From NCBI RefSeq assembly GCF_003428625.2, contig NZ_QVQT02000002.1, forward strand, positions 469,026 to 533,025: 64,000 nucleotides of DNA, given 5' to 3'. The notes under the pieces are model-generated. The model was not told the DNA's origin. It did no database searches and saw only the letters and a program-made list of their open reading frames with translations. How positions within the stretch are numbered: the stretch's first letter is position 1; every line of letters starts with the position of its first letter. This document shows positions 27,912 to 36,998 of this stretch, one piece after another. Made by a program: the position numbers and the translations under genes. The stretch is from Paracidobacterium acidisoli. Its GTDB lineage: Bacteria > Acidobacteriota > Terriglobia > Terriglobales > Acidobacteriaceae.

Positions 27912-30752
27912 TCACTGCTTCCTTTCCGGATTGTCCGGAAGGCTGACCAGGTTCGCAAAGATGCGGAATGCGCCCGGTACGCCAAGGGGCAGCTCACGAT
28001 AAAACGCGTAGGCCGTGTAGACATACATGCCCCTGCCGTAGTGAGCCACCAGGAATCCCCCCTTCTGCGGGTCCTGCCCGGGATCGTGGGTTTCAATCAG
28101 CGGCTGATAGTGCGAATCCCACGACTGCATAAATTTCGATCCGCGCTCTTCGATCCATCCCTGAAAATCCTTTTCCGTGATTCTGTTCGGCCACGAAAGA
28201 ACCGGGCTGGACGGATCGAGAATCGCGACAGGAGAATTTTCATCGGTGACTTCTTCAGGGTCCGAGGTCATCGTGTACGGATAGGGTCCGAAATTGTGAT
28301 CGAATTCCGGAGTCTGATACTGCACGATCACCACTCCTCCGTTTTTCACATAATCGAGCAGGCGCCCATTGTAGGTGCGCAGGTCGTCGCGAACCGCATA
28401 GGCGCGAACACCGACCAGAATGACGTTATATTTGCTCAGATCGGAGCCGGCCAGATCCTGCTGCGTGAGAAAGTGAACATGCACATCCAGATCTTCAAGC
28501 GACTGCGGCACGTCGTCTCCGCTTCCCTCGATGTATCCCACGGAAAGGCCAGGAGCAATTTTTACATCCGCTCCAACTGCCCTGTATGTGGAGGCCTGAT
28601 AGTAAAAATACGGCCTTAGCCCCTGATATCCAGTCTCTGTATAGCCTTCTTTGTACTGGTGGTTCTGATACTCCGCGACCGCGGTCAGCTGATATGCCTG
28701 GTCCGCAATATGCTCCGGAAAGACCTGGAAGGTTACGACCTGCTCTTCCCCGTCCTGCGCGAGTGAAAAGTTATACGTGGCGGGCTCTGATCTCCAGGCG
28801 GGAGGCATCTCCAGATGAAGGCTTCCCTGCGCAGACCCCTTCACATTGCTGTGGATGCGCACACTCACCGGGAATGAGGTCTTCTCAGGCGGGACGACAC
28901 CCGCACTCTGCAGCAATGAAACAGAGATCGCGGGACCGATCGGCATCGGCTGAAATACCAGCCCTGGTCCAACCTGTCTCTGAACGGTCTGCACGGTCTC
29001 CGCCAGCCGTATCTGAACTCCCTGATAGCTCGCTGTCACCCATGCCTCGAGTGGATAGGGAGCAAGGGGCATTCCGCGATACTGTGCATCGCGCAGGTCG
29101 TAGTAAGGCTGCTCCATATCCGGACGCTCAAAGTAGGGCCTTGTATACGCCGCGTCATCCGGAACGTGAACGCCGAAGGATGCGTCGAAGGTGTCGCCTC
29201 CATGAAGCTGAGCAGAGGTGCTTCCGCCGGGCTGGATACTCCATGCGCTCTTCCCCACCGCATGCACTGCAACCTCATCGATCCTTACCGGCGTTGCGCC
29301 TGTTTCTGCCACATGGACCTTCACGCGAAAGTCCTGTCCCGGAATCGCCATCTGAAAGCTGGGCTGAATGCCCATGAAACGGGCGAACGGGCCGGATGGC
29401 TCATGCGCCGGAGCGATGTTGGCGGCAACAGTGATGCCCAGTGACAGGACCAGCGCATCGTTGAACTGTGCCTGCTTCACCTTCAGCTCGTGCACAACAT
29501 CGTACTTTGCGCGCTCAGAGAGCGAGCTGCCGCTGACTTCCGCAATAAGCCCGGTCGTCGCTTTCAGCCCGTCAGCCAGAGCACCGGCTATGCGGCCGGG
29601 CTCGCTCGCGGAATAGTTTGTGATCGCGCCCTCGACAATACCGTTTAACCGCTCAAGCCCTTGCGTCAGAAAAGTGTGGTTCTCTCCTGCGGCGAGATCG
29701 GCAATGCCGGAGAGCGAGATATCGATGCCGTCGAAGAACGATTTCTCCTTGTCTCCTGCGGGGATACGTGAAGCAAAGCGGTGATACGCGGACTCTTCCG
29801 GACCATCCAGCGGAACCTCAGGGCCGCCGTTCTGCGATTTCTGGAAGCCCAGGCCCGTGCGCGCAATCTGCCGATCATCCAGACCGATGAGACTGTTATA
29901 GGTTCCTTCCGGTACGTTGACCGTAGCGCTTACTGCTCCGGGCTCAAATCTGCCGGTGATGTAATTCTGCACGCCGGCCGGCGCCCAGTGATGCGTTGCA
30001 TAGTCATACAGCCCTTTGGGAGAGACATTACCCTGCTCAAGAGAAAACGGAACGCGCGCATACTCCTTCAGAGGGTTCCACGGCTGCAGCCCCTCTTTGA
30101 TCTGATCGGGGAAAACATTCGGATCGCCCGCGGCCCTGAAGACCTCCTGCGCAAAGCGTCCGGCAGCAGCATGGTTTCCATGCCCGTCGGATGGCCCACC
30201 GACAAAGACGGAAGTAATCACAAGAGGCCGGGTGATACGAACCGCGCGGACTACGTCGTAAAAGATGCGGTCATGTCCCCACTTCTGAAGAGCCTCGTCG
30301 AGCGTTTTGGAGAAACCATAATCGGCCGCCACTGAAAAGAACTGTTGAACACAGTAATAGCGATCGGCCTGCAGCAGCTCTTCGGTGCGCACCAGACCCA
30401 GCGGGTCCCACAGATCGGACGACATGACGTTTGCGCCGCCTTCGCCGCGATTCAGCGTCATCAGCGCAACCCGCGCGCCCTCGGTTCGTGACTCATAGGC
30501 AAGCACACCGCCATCCTCATCATCGGGGTGAGCCGTAATCATCATCATGCTGGCACGGGTATGCAGCTTCTGCAGTACCTGCCAAAGAGCGGCTGCGCCG
30601 CGGTCTTCGGGAATGGCAACTGCATCCTGCCGCGCGTCTACCGCCGCTTCACACGGTGCTTCCGCCAGGGACGGTTGCGCGAAAAAACTGAACAGCGCCG
30701 GCACAAGGATGCCGGCCGCTGCCAGGGACATAAGCCTGCGTGAAACGAACAT
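27912..30752 (-). CDS. Large secreted PIG-L family deacetylase with ThuA-like C-terminal domain
   Basis: This 946-residue protein has a signal peptide (residues 1-30, ending PSLAEA) and an N-terminal PIG-L/LmbE zinc-hydrolase domain: AHPDDE at 74-79 and HGNH at 191-194 are the metal and catalytic motifs. PIG-L enzymes remove N-acetyl groups from amino sugars such as N-acetylglucosamine conjugates. The middle has beta-sandwich-like segments. The region around NVILVGVRAYAVRDDLRTY and DYVKNGGVVIVQYQ resembles ThuA/GATase-like domains found in sugar-catabolic clusters. GAGGGG precedes the ATG at good spacing. The gene lies between a TonB receptor upstream (55 bases, with a hairpin) and the GH55-like gene downstream (107 bases). 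Confidence 0.8.
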   Translation of the reverse strand: MFVSRRLMSLAAAGILVPALFSFFAQPSLAEAPCEAAVDARQDAVAIPEDRGAAALWQVLQKLHTRASMMMITAHPDDEDGGVLAYESRTEGARVALMTLNRGEGGANVMSSDLWDPLGLVRTEELLQADRYYCVQQFFSVAADYGFSKTLDEALQKWGHDRIFYDVVRAVRITRPLVITSVFVGGPSDGHGNHAAAGRFAQEVFRAAGDPNVFPDQIKEGLQPWNPLKEYARVPFSLEQGNVSPKGLYDYATHHWAPAGVQNYITGRFEPGAVSATVNVPEGTYNSLIGLDDRQIARTGLGFQKSQNGGPEVPLDGPEESAYHRFASRIPAGDKEKSFFDGIDISLSGIADLAAGENHTFLTQGLERLNGIVEGAITNYSASEPGRIAGALADGLKATTGLIAEVSGSSLSERAKYDVVHELKVKQAQFNDALVLSLGITVAANIAPAHEPSGPFARFMGIQPSFQMAIPGQDFRVKVHVAETGATPVRIDEVAVHAVGKSAWSIQPGGSTSAQLHGGDTFDASFGVHVPDDAAYTRPYFERPDMEQPYYDLRDAQYRGMPLAPYPLEAWVTASYQGVQIRLAETVQTVQRQVGPGLVFQPMPIGPAISVSLLQSAGVVPPEKTSFPVSVRIHSNVKGSAQGSLHLEMPPAWRSEPATYNFSLAQDGEEQVVTFQVFPEHIADQAYQLTAVAEYQNHQYKEGYTETGYQGLRPYFYYQASTYRAVGADVKIAPGLSVGYIEGSGDDVPQSLEDLDVHVHFLTQQDLAGSDLSKYNVILVGVRAYAVRDDLRTYNGRLLDYVKNGGVVIVQYQTPEFDHNFGPYPYTMTSDPEEVTDENSPVAILDPSSPVLSWPNRITEKDFQGWIEERGSKFMQSWDSHYQPLIETHDPGQDPQKGGFLVAHYGRGMYVYTAYAFYRELPLGVPGAFRIFANLVSLPDNPERKQ

Positions 30753-30765
30753 CTCATCCCCTCAG

Positions 30766-30793
30766 AAAAGCAGCCGGCCACGGCACGGCCGGC
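30766..30793 (-). terminator. Hairpin between TonB receptor and PIG-L gene
   Basis: On the minus strand GCCGGCC and GGCCGGC (plus positions 30773-30779 and 30787-30793) form a stem with a seven-base loop, followed by TGCTTTTC. It may be a partial terminator that lowers expression of the downstream genes relative to the receptor. The PIG-L start codon is only 13 bases further. Confidence 0.6.
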
Positions 30794-30806
30794 CGAATTC
30801 GGAATA

Positions 30807-33800
30807 TCAGAAGTAGAATTTTCCCGCGAGCTGGATTTCGCGAGGATCGGTCACCGTTGCACTGCTTTTGCCAAATGCCGCAGGCGGTGAAGACAGGCTC
30901 GCCGCAGGATTGGCAAAGCTTGGATGGTTGAACGAGTTAAAGAATTCGCCGCGAATCTCGATCCGGCGCGCCTCTCCCAGAGAAAAGCTTTTGAACAGAC
31001 TCATGTCCACGTCCTGAATTCCAGGCCCATGAAACATACGCGGACGGCAGTTGCCGAAGTCGCCCTCTGCCGGCACCGCAAATGCCGCGTAGTTGAGAAA
31101 TGCCCCCGTTGCTCCGCTGCCGGCATAATTTTTCGGGTCAGTCGTTGTTCCGGCATAGGGATCACCCACACAGTTCGGATAGGACTGATGGTTCGAGCCG
31201 GTAAAGCTCTCATCCGGCGCCGTAACGTCGAACGGGATTCCGGTCTGGAAGCTGGCAATCACGTTGTATTGCCAGTGTCCAAGCAGACGCGCGGCCATAG
31301 AATCGTGATTCAGTACCCAGCCGCCCTGCCCCACGGGTAACTCCCAGACAGCATTTCCCACAAAGCGATGACGTACATCCTGCGGTGAGTTGCTCATCTC
31401 CTGGCTGTAGTCATAGGCATTCTGCGGAAACGCATTTCCTGTGAGATTGTCGACGTAATTGGCGAGATTGTGCGACCACGTATAGCTGATCTGATAAGCA
31501 AGCCGGTGTGTGAACTGGCGTTTGAGGCTGATTTCCAGGGCCTCATAGTCGGTATTTCCATCATTGGTGCCCAGCTCAAGAAACGCATGCTGCCCCTGCC
31601 CCTTTACAGACTGGGAGATCGTGTTGAGATTGGTATAAGGAAACGTAATGATCGGTTCTGCGCCGCTGAATCCGGTGATTACGCCCTGATTCGCGTTTCT
31701 CAGACGGTTCATTTTACGGCCCCAGTTGCCTACCCAGGTAAGATTCAGCACAGTGTTCTGGCTGAGTTGGAGCTGCGGTCCAAAGCTGGCCTGCTCCACG
31801 TAGCTCGTACGCTCGTTCGGGTCCTGCGCTCTGATTTGCAGCTGCGGAAGGTCGATGCCGAGGGAAGCAAGCTGCTCAGAGGGAAATCCATTCTTCAGCT
31901 GAAATACCGGAGTTGTGCTGCCCAGTTGCTGGGATACGGCATCGTCACGCAAAAATGGTGGATTCAGTTCCAGCATCGCTTCCGATCCGATACGGTTCAC
32001 GAACTGATGGAAGACTCCAAAGCCTCCTCGAAATACCAGCGGCGCAGCAGCATGCCACGCGAACCCAAACCGTGGCGCAAAGTTTGTCCTGTCGGGATGA
32101 ATGAGTGTTCGTCCATACCATCCGCCATTCGAGGTTGCGGATGCGATCTCTCCGCCGTTGGCGGAACTGAAATTCGATAGCTGGTTCTTCCGATCCAGCC
32201 AGAAAGGCGGATACAGCTCGTAGCGGACTCCGTAGTTGATCGTCAGTGTGGGCGAAACGCGCCACGTATCCTGCGCGTAGACAGAGTTGCCGCGCATATA
32301 GTTGTTGACCTCAAGATCCGTTTCATAGATGGCCTCTGTAATATCACCGAGCAGAAAGTCGGCCACGCCAAATCCAGGCGTTTGCGTGTAAACGCCCTCC
32401 GCAAGAATCACGCCCTGCGGCGCTTCGAGATCGAAGAAGTTCAACGAATTCTCGTGATACTCATAGCCGAACTGCAGGCTGTGATTCCCGATCAGCTTAT
32501 AAATGTCATCGGCAAACTGCCATACCTGGGCCACCTGAAACTGCGGTCTGTAAATAGAAGAACCCAGTGTCGTCAGGCCGAAGTCATACATTGGAGGTAA
32601 GCCGGCCGTCTCCGGATTGACAGGAATGCCGGTCAGCCCAAACTGGGGTGCAGCCGATTGTCCGAGGGTCAGTCCCACGGGATCGCTGTGCGAGTAGTCG
32701 CGGAGAAACCCGAAGTGCGCCGAATTCACCAGCGAAGACGACGGTGTATAAACCCAGCCGAGCGCAAGGGACTGGTCATGCAGAATGTACTGCGTCGAGA
32801 AGTCGCCGTTTCCTGCAAGCGGATTGGCTGTCCATAACGGAGACTGATAATCGGACAGATCGTAGCTGTAGCGTCCAAATATCTGATGGTGCCTGTTGAA
32901 TGTGTGGTCGACTCTGCCCGTCACAATTTCGGTGTTATTCGGAACTGACGTTACGTACTGGTAGTTTGGATTGCCCGTAAAATCTGTCGCAAAATTCGGT
33001 CCGTAATTCGGGTCAGGATAGAGCGCCATGAGCTTCGCTCCTACCTGATCGATGCATCCTGGCTGGATCACATCATCAACAATGCAGCCTGACTGGCCAT
33101 TCGCCACGGCATTCAGGTTATAGGTACCGCTCAGTGCGCTGAAATCGCCGCTCTTCATCGCCGCCGTAGGCACAATGGATGTCACCGTCTGTGCTGTGCT
33201 GCTGCGCAGCCCCTGATAGGCACCGAAAAAGAATGTCCTGTCTTTTATGATGGGACCGCCGATCGTTCCACCAAACTGGTTCTGACTGAAATGCCCCTTC
33301 GCTACTCCGCTGTTGTTATTGAACCAGGTATTCGCATCGAGTGCGCTGTTACGCAGATAATCCCAGACATCGCCATGAAACTGATTCGTGCCCGACCTGG
33401 TTGAGGCGTTCACAACCGCGCCTGCTGAAGTTCCAAACTCCGTCGAGTAGGTTCGTGTCTGAATGCGAAACTCCTGGAGCGCATCCGGAGGCGGCACCAC
33501 AGCCTGCGTCGACTGTTCCTGCAGATTTTCGGATCCGGTATTGTTGTCGATACCGTCCAGCGAGAAGTAGTTCTGCAGCTCAAGATTGCCATTCGCGCTG
33601 AAGCGGCCTTCCGCGGGATTTGCAACCTCGGAGTCCGGATTGTGATAAACCCCAGGCTCCAGCAGGGCAAGCTGATCGTAATTGCGTCCATTCAACGGAA
33701 GATCGTTGATCTGTCTGCTTTCAATCACGCCGCCCACATCCGCTGTTTGTGTCTGCAGGACCTGGCTGGCGGAGCTTACCTGTATCTCCTGCTGAACCTG

Positions 33801-34169
33801 GCCGACGCTGAGACTAAAGTCAGCCTGCGCTCTGGTCTGCACGTTGACCCGAATTCCATGCTCCACAGCAGGCGAAAATCCGGCGGCTGTTACCCTGACG
33901 TCGTATGTATCAGGAATGAGAGCAAGTACGACATACGTTCCATCGGAGTTTGTAACAACCGGTGTGACGACATTGGTCGATGTATTGACTACCTCAACCT
34001 TTGCCCCGGGAATCGCGCCTCCGGTTGCGTCACGCACGGTTCCTGTGACAGAGCCTGTATCAATCTGCGCCGATACCTGTATCGACATCAGAAACAAAAG
34101 AATAGACAGCCCGCTCAGAATGCGGCCCGTTTTTCGCATTCCGCCTGTAAACAGTCCGGGAATCTGCAT
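30807..34169 (-). CDS. TonB-dependent receptor, Oar-like with carboxypeptidase-regulatory N-domain
   Basis: This 1120-residue outer-membrane protein has a signal peptide (about residues 1-36, ending QVSAQ), then a CarboxypepD_reg-like beta-sandwich (GTVRDATGGAIPGAKVEVVN onward, about 42-100). A plug region with INDLPLNGRNYDQLALLEPG and YFSLDGIDNNTGSE follows, then a long beta-barrel ending in the aromatic FYF typical of outer-membrane proteins. Such receptors take up large substrates, often oligosaccharides, using TonB energy. The start ATG has GGAGG seven bases before it. The presumed leader contains a hairpin, CAGCAGTT/AACTGCTG (34212-34232), about 40 bases upstream. It heads the minus-strand block with PIG-L and GH55-like genes. 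Confidence 0.92.
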   Translation of the reverse strand: MQIPGLFTGGMRKTGRILSGLSILLFLMSIQVSAQIDTGSVTGTVRDATGGAIPGAKVEVVNTSTNVVTPVVTNSDGTYVVLALIPDTYDVRVTAAGFSPAVEHGIRVNVQTRAQADFSLSVGQVQQEIQVSSASQVLQTQTADVGGVIESRQINDLPLNGRNYDQLALLEPGVYHNPDSEVANPAEGRFSANGNLELQNYFSLDGIDNNTGSENLQEQSTQAVVPPPDALQEFRIQTRTYSTEFGTSAGAVVNASTRSGTNQFHGDVWDYLRNSALDANTWFNNNSGVAKGHFSQNQFGGTIGGPIIKDRTFFFGAYQGLRSSTAQTVTSIVPTAAMKSGDFSALSGTYNLNAVANGQSGCIVDDVIQPGCIDQVGAKLMALYPDPNYGPNFATDFTGNPNYQYVTSVPNNTEIVTGRVDHTFNRHHQIFGRYSYDLSDYQSPLWTANPLAGNGDFSTQYILHDQSLALGWVYTPSSSLVNSAHFGFLRDYSHSDPVGLTLGQSAAPQFGLTGIPVNPETAGLPPMYDFGLTTLGSSIYRPQFQVAQVWQFADDIYKLIGNHSLQFGYEYHENSLNFFDLEAPQGVILAEGVYTQTPGFGVADFLLGDITEAIYETDLEVNNYMRGNSVYAQDTWRVSPTLTINYGVRYELYPPFWLDRKNQLSNFSSANGGEIASATSNGGWYGRTLIHPDRTNFAPRFGFAWHAAAPLVFRGGFGVFHQFVNRIGSEAMLELNPPFLRDDAVSQQLGSTTPVFQLKNGFPSEQLASLGIDLPQLQIRAQDPNERTSYVEQASFGPQLQLSQNTVLNLTWVGNWGRKMNRLRNANQGVITGFSGAEPIITFPYTNLNTISQSVKGQGQHAFLELGTNDGNTDYEALEISLKRQFTHRLAYQISYTWSHNLANYVDNLTGNAFPQNAYDYSQEMSNSPQDVRHRFVGNAVWELPVGQGGWVLNHDSMAARLLGHWQYNVIASFQTGIPFDVTAPDESFTGSNHQSYPNCVGDPYAGTTTDPKNYAGSGATGAFLNYAAFAVPAEGDFGNCRPRMFHGPGIQDVDMSLFKSFSLGEARRIEIRGEFFNSFNHPSFANPAASLSSPPAAFGKSSATVTDPREIQLAGKFYF

Positions 34170-34458
34170 CTACGGCCTCCGCCAGAAAACAAGGTGAATC
34201 ATTTTCAGAAACAGCAGTTTCCTGAACTGCTGATCGAAAAACACAACAAGGGATACTACAGGGATTAATATTGAAAATCAGAAAGTGGGCCCCGCGCTGC
34301 GGCTTTCCTCGCGGCTCAGATACGTCAAAGCATGCAGAGGGGCGATCGCTGAAAGGCGTGCCGGTATGCAGAAATCGATATCGAAGATTCCCTGCTGTAT
34401 ACGCTGCTTTCCGCGTCATGATGACCTCTGCACGACCGGCAAATTGAAAGCAGCAACG

Positions 34459-34488
34459 AAAATACGTTAGCGCTTACGACGTTGGCAA
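34459..34488 (-). promoter_or_regulatory. Candidate receptor promoter with LacI-type operator in the spacer
   Basis: The 529-base divergent gap between the receptor and the permease gene contains no convincing gene and becomes AT-rich. On the minus strand TTGCCA (plus 34483-34488), an 18-base spacer and TATTTT (34459-34464) form a promoter-like pair. The spacer holds CGTTAGCGCTTACG (34465-34478), a 14-base inverted repeat with one mismatched pair around AGCGCT, the centre usual for LacI-family operators. The promoter would give a leader of roughly 280 bases. Confidence 0.5.
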
Positions 34489-34698
34489 GAGAAAATTTTA
34501 ACGAAAGTTCAACATTTGCCGCGATTTTCTGAGCGTGATAGATTCTTCCCTTATCTGAATGGGTTGAGGCGCACCGTCATGCCTTGAATTATGCCGTGCC
34601 AGGCGAAATAAGCCGCGGGCTGCCTGTTCATGACGTAAGCGATGAAGTGATATGCTGGCGGTTTCTGGGGCAGCCATGCAGAACTCTGTGAGTCTCGG

Positions 34699-36087
34699 GT
34701 GAGCGGACCTCGCCCTCCATCGGAAATCGATCTGTCATCGCGGCATGGCTATCGCTCTGCGATGAAGCAGGGTATCGATCTTAAAGGCGCCATTTCAGCC
34801 AACGTGCTGAACATGATCGGGGTTGGTCCTTTTCTTACCATTCCTCTCGCACTGACAGCCATGGGCGGCCCTCAGGCTATGTTCGGGTGGATTCTCGGAG
34901 CACTGATCTCCCTTTGCGATGGACTGGTCTGGGCTGAGCTTGGTTCGGCCATGCCCCGATCCGGAGGCCCTTACTATTACCTTCTTGAAGCCTTCGGCCC
35001 AAACAGTCTGGGACGCCTTGTCAGCTTCCTGTTTCTCTGGCAATCGATGCTGATCGGCCCCATTTCCATCGCCTCGGGAGCCGTCGGCTTTTCCCAGTAC
35101 ACGAAATATATCGCTCCCGGTCTGCACGGCTGGCAGTTGCCCGCACTCGCCGCCCTGGTCTGCCTGCTGAATACAGTTCTGCTTCTGCGCAGAATCGAAT
35201 CCATCAACGGCCTTTCCATTCTGATCGCAGTCGTTGTCTTTGCCACCGGCGGCTGGATTCTTCTCAGCGGTGTGCTGCACTTTCACGCGGCGCTGGCGTT
35301 TGATTTTCCAGCCGGGGCTTTTCATCTTTCACACAGCTTCTGGACAGGCCTCGGAGCCGCGACCCTGATAGCCGTCTACGATTACGGCGGCTATTACAAC
35401 GTCTGCATGATTGGAGAAGAAGTACGATCACCGCGGAAGACCATTCCGCGCTCGATCCTTATCTCCATCTGCCTTGTCGCCGTTCTGTATCTCGCCATGA
35501 ATATCTCAATACTTGGCGTGATTCCCTGGCGTGAGGCAATGCATTCGGAAGCCATTGTCGCGCTCTTTATGGACCACATCTATGGCCTGATCGGAGCACG
35601 CATCGTCTCGGTTCTTATTCTTGTTGCAACCTTCGGCTCGGTCTTCGCCATTCTGCTTGGGTTCTCGCGTGTTCCCTACGCTGCCGCGGCCGATGGACAC
35701 TTCTTCTCGGTGTTCAGCAAGCTGCATCCAAAGGGGAAATACCCTGCGATCGCCGTGATCACCATGGGCACTCTCTCCGCTCTGGCATGCATCTTCAGCC
35801 TGAGCGATCTCATCAGCACCCTGATCGTGGTGCAGACGATGCTGCAGTTCGCTGCGCAGTGCATTGCCGTCATCCTCTTGCGGAAGCGCTTCAAAGACGA
35901 TCCGTCGTGCTTCCACATGCCCCTGTTTCCACTGCCGGCCATCATTGCTTTGTGCGGCTGGGGATATATCGTTATCACCAGCGGTCTTCGATATATCAGC
36001 ATCGGTCTTCTGCTGATGGCGCTGGGAATTGCTGCTTACCTTTTACGATCGTTCAAGGCGCGCGAATGGCCCTTCAGGACAGCATGA
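34699..36087 (+). CDS. APC-superfamily permease
   Basis: This 462-residue protein has about twelve membrane helices. The APC pattern is seen in helix 1 (NVLNMIGVGPFLTIPLAL), the GDLVWAEL-like acidic helix 3 region (DGLVWAELGSAMPRSGGPYYYL) and the cytoplasmic GEEVRSPRKTIPRS loop. Members import amino acids, amines or amino-acid conjugates; the E. coli fructoselysine importer FrlA belongs here. The start is GTG 34699. The stop overlaps the kinase ATG (ATGA), so it is the first gene of a coupled permease-kinase-glycosidase operon. Confidence 0.88.
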   Translation: MSGPRPPSEIDLSSRHGYRSAMKQGIDLKGAISANVLNMIGVGPFLTIPLALTAMGGPQAMFGWILGALISLCDGLVWAELGSAMPRSGGPYYYLLEAFGPNSLGRLVSFLFLWQSMLIGPISIASGAVGFSQYTKYIAPGLHGWQLPALAALVCLLNTVLLLRRIESINGLSILIAVVVFATGGWILLSGVLHFHAALAFDFPAGAFHLSHSFWTGLGAATLIAVYDYGGYYNVCMIGEEVRSPRKTIPRSILISICLVAVLYLAMNISILGVIPWREAMHSEAIVALFMDHIYGLIGARIVSVLILVATFGSVFAILLGFSRVPYAAAADGHFFSVFSKLHPKGKYPAIAVITMGTLSALACIFSLSDLISTLIVVQTMLQFAAQCIAVILLRKRFKDDPSCFHMPLFPLPAIIALCGWGYIVITSGLRYISIGLLLMALGIAAYLLRSFKAREWPFRTA

Positions 36088-36998
36088 CAAAACAATGGGA
36101 CGTTGCCGTCGCCGGTGAAATATTCGCCGATCATATCTTCGCCGGCTTTGAAAAGTGGCCGCAGCCGGGCGAAGAGCTTTTTACTGACAGCTATGCGCGT
36201 GAGGTCGGTGGAGGCGCTGCGATTACAGCCTGTGCGCTGGCACGTCTGGGACGCAGTGCAGCGGTCTTCGGCGTTATTGGGAAGGAAGACGGCTGGATTC
36301 AACATCGCTTTGCCGATTTTGGCGTAGCTTCCGATGGTCTGCGCAGTACGGAAGGTGGCACCGCAGTTACGGTAAGTATCTCCACCCGGGAAGACCGCTC
36401 TTTCTTCACCTGGCCAGGTGCGAATAAAGATCTTCGTGAGTATCTGCGCAGCCCGCAGACCAAAGTACTTCTGGAACGCGCCAGGCACGTCCACTTCGCA
36501 ATGACACTCAGCCGCCCGCTCGCGCTGGAGCTGTTGCCGCCTCTCCGCAGCGCCGGATGCACGATTTCCATCGATCCGGGGCATCATCCCGAATGGCTGA
36601 GAAATCGGGACAACTGGCAGACATGCAGTGAGTGTGATTTTTTTCTGCCCAATGAACTGGAGGGCAGAATTATGACCGGCGAACAGAGCGCAGAAAAGAT
36701 GCTCGCCGTGCTGACTGGTTCCGGCATCCGTGGAAGCGTGATCAAGCTGGGACGCGCCGGAGCTGCCATGATGACAGACGGCCTCGTCTGCCATGCTTCG
36801 GCTCCGGCGGTTGAAGCAGTGGATACCACAGGCGCGGGTGATGCCTTCGACGCCGGATTCATCGATGCATTTCTTGATGGCGCGGCTCCATCGGAAATGA
36901 TCCGCCGCGCCTGCATTTGCGGTTCCCTTTCCACACGCCGTACAGGCGCGCTTGCTGCCCTTCCCGGGCGAGAGGAGCTGAACAGATTTCATGAGTAA
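36084..36998 (+). CDS. PfkB-family carbohydrate kinase
   Basis: This 304-residue ribokinase-like enzyme phosphorylates a sugar or sugar derivative with ATP in the cytoplasm. Motifs are VGGGAAITACALARLG (41-56, substrate site), the Mg-linked N190/E193 in PNELEG, and DTTGAGDAF (247-255) with catalytic D253. The start is placed at ATG 36084 in the ATGA overlap with the permease, with AGGA nearby; an in-frame ATG at 36066 is possible. It overlaps the GH4 gene by eight bases. The permease and GH4 partners suggest it makes the 6-phosphate that GH4 requires. Confidence 0.88.
   Translation: MTKQWDVAVAGEIFADHIFAGFEKWPQPGEELFTDSYAREVGGGAAITACALARLGRSAAVFGVIGKEDGWIQHRFADFGVASDGLRSTEGGTAVTVSISTREDRSFFTWPGANKDLREYLRSPQTKVLLERARHVHFAMTLSRPLALELLPPLRSAGCTISIDPGHHPEWLRNRDNWQTCSECDFFLPNELEGRIMTGEQSAEKMLAVLTGSGIRGSVIKLGRAGAAMMTDGLVCHASAPAVEAVDTTGAGDAFDAGFIDAFLDGAAPSEMIRRACICGSLSTRRTGALAALPGREELNRFHE

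Noticed and set aside
34060-34419. A 119-codon minus-strand frame in the divergent gap before the receptor
   Set aside because: It overlaps the receptor start in another frame, lacks a ribosome site, and has no recognisable pattern; the gap is better read as regulatory.
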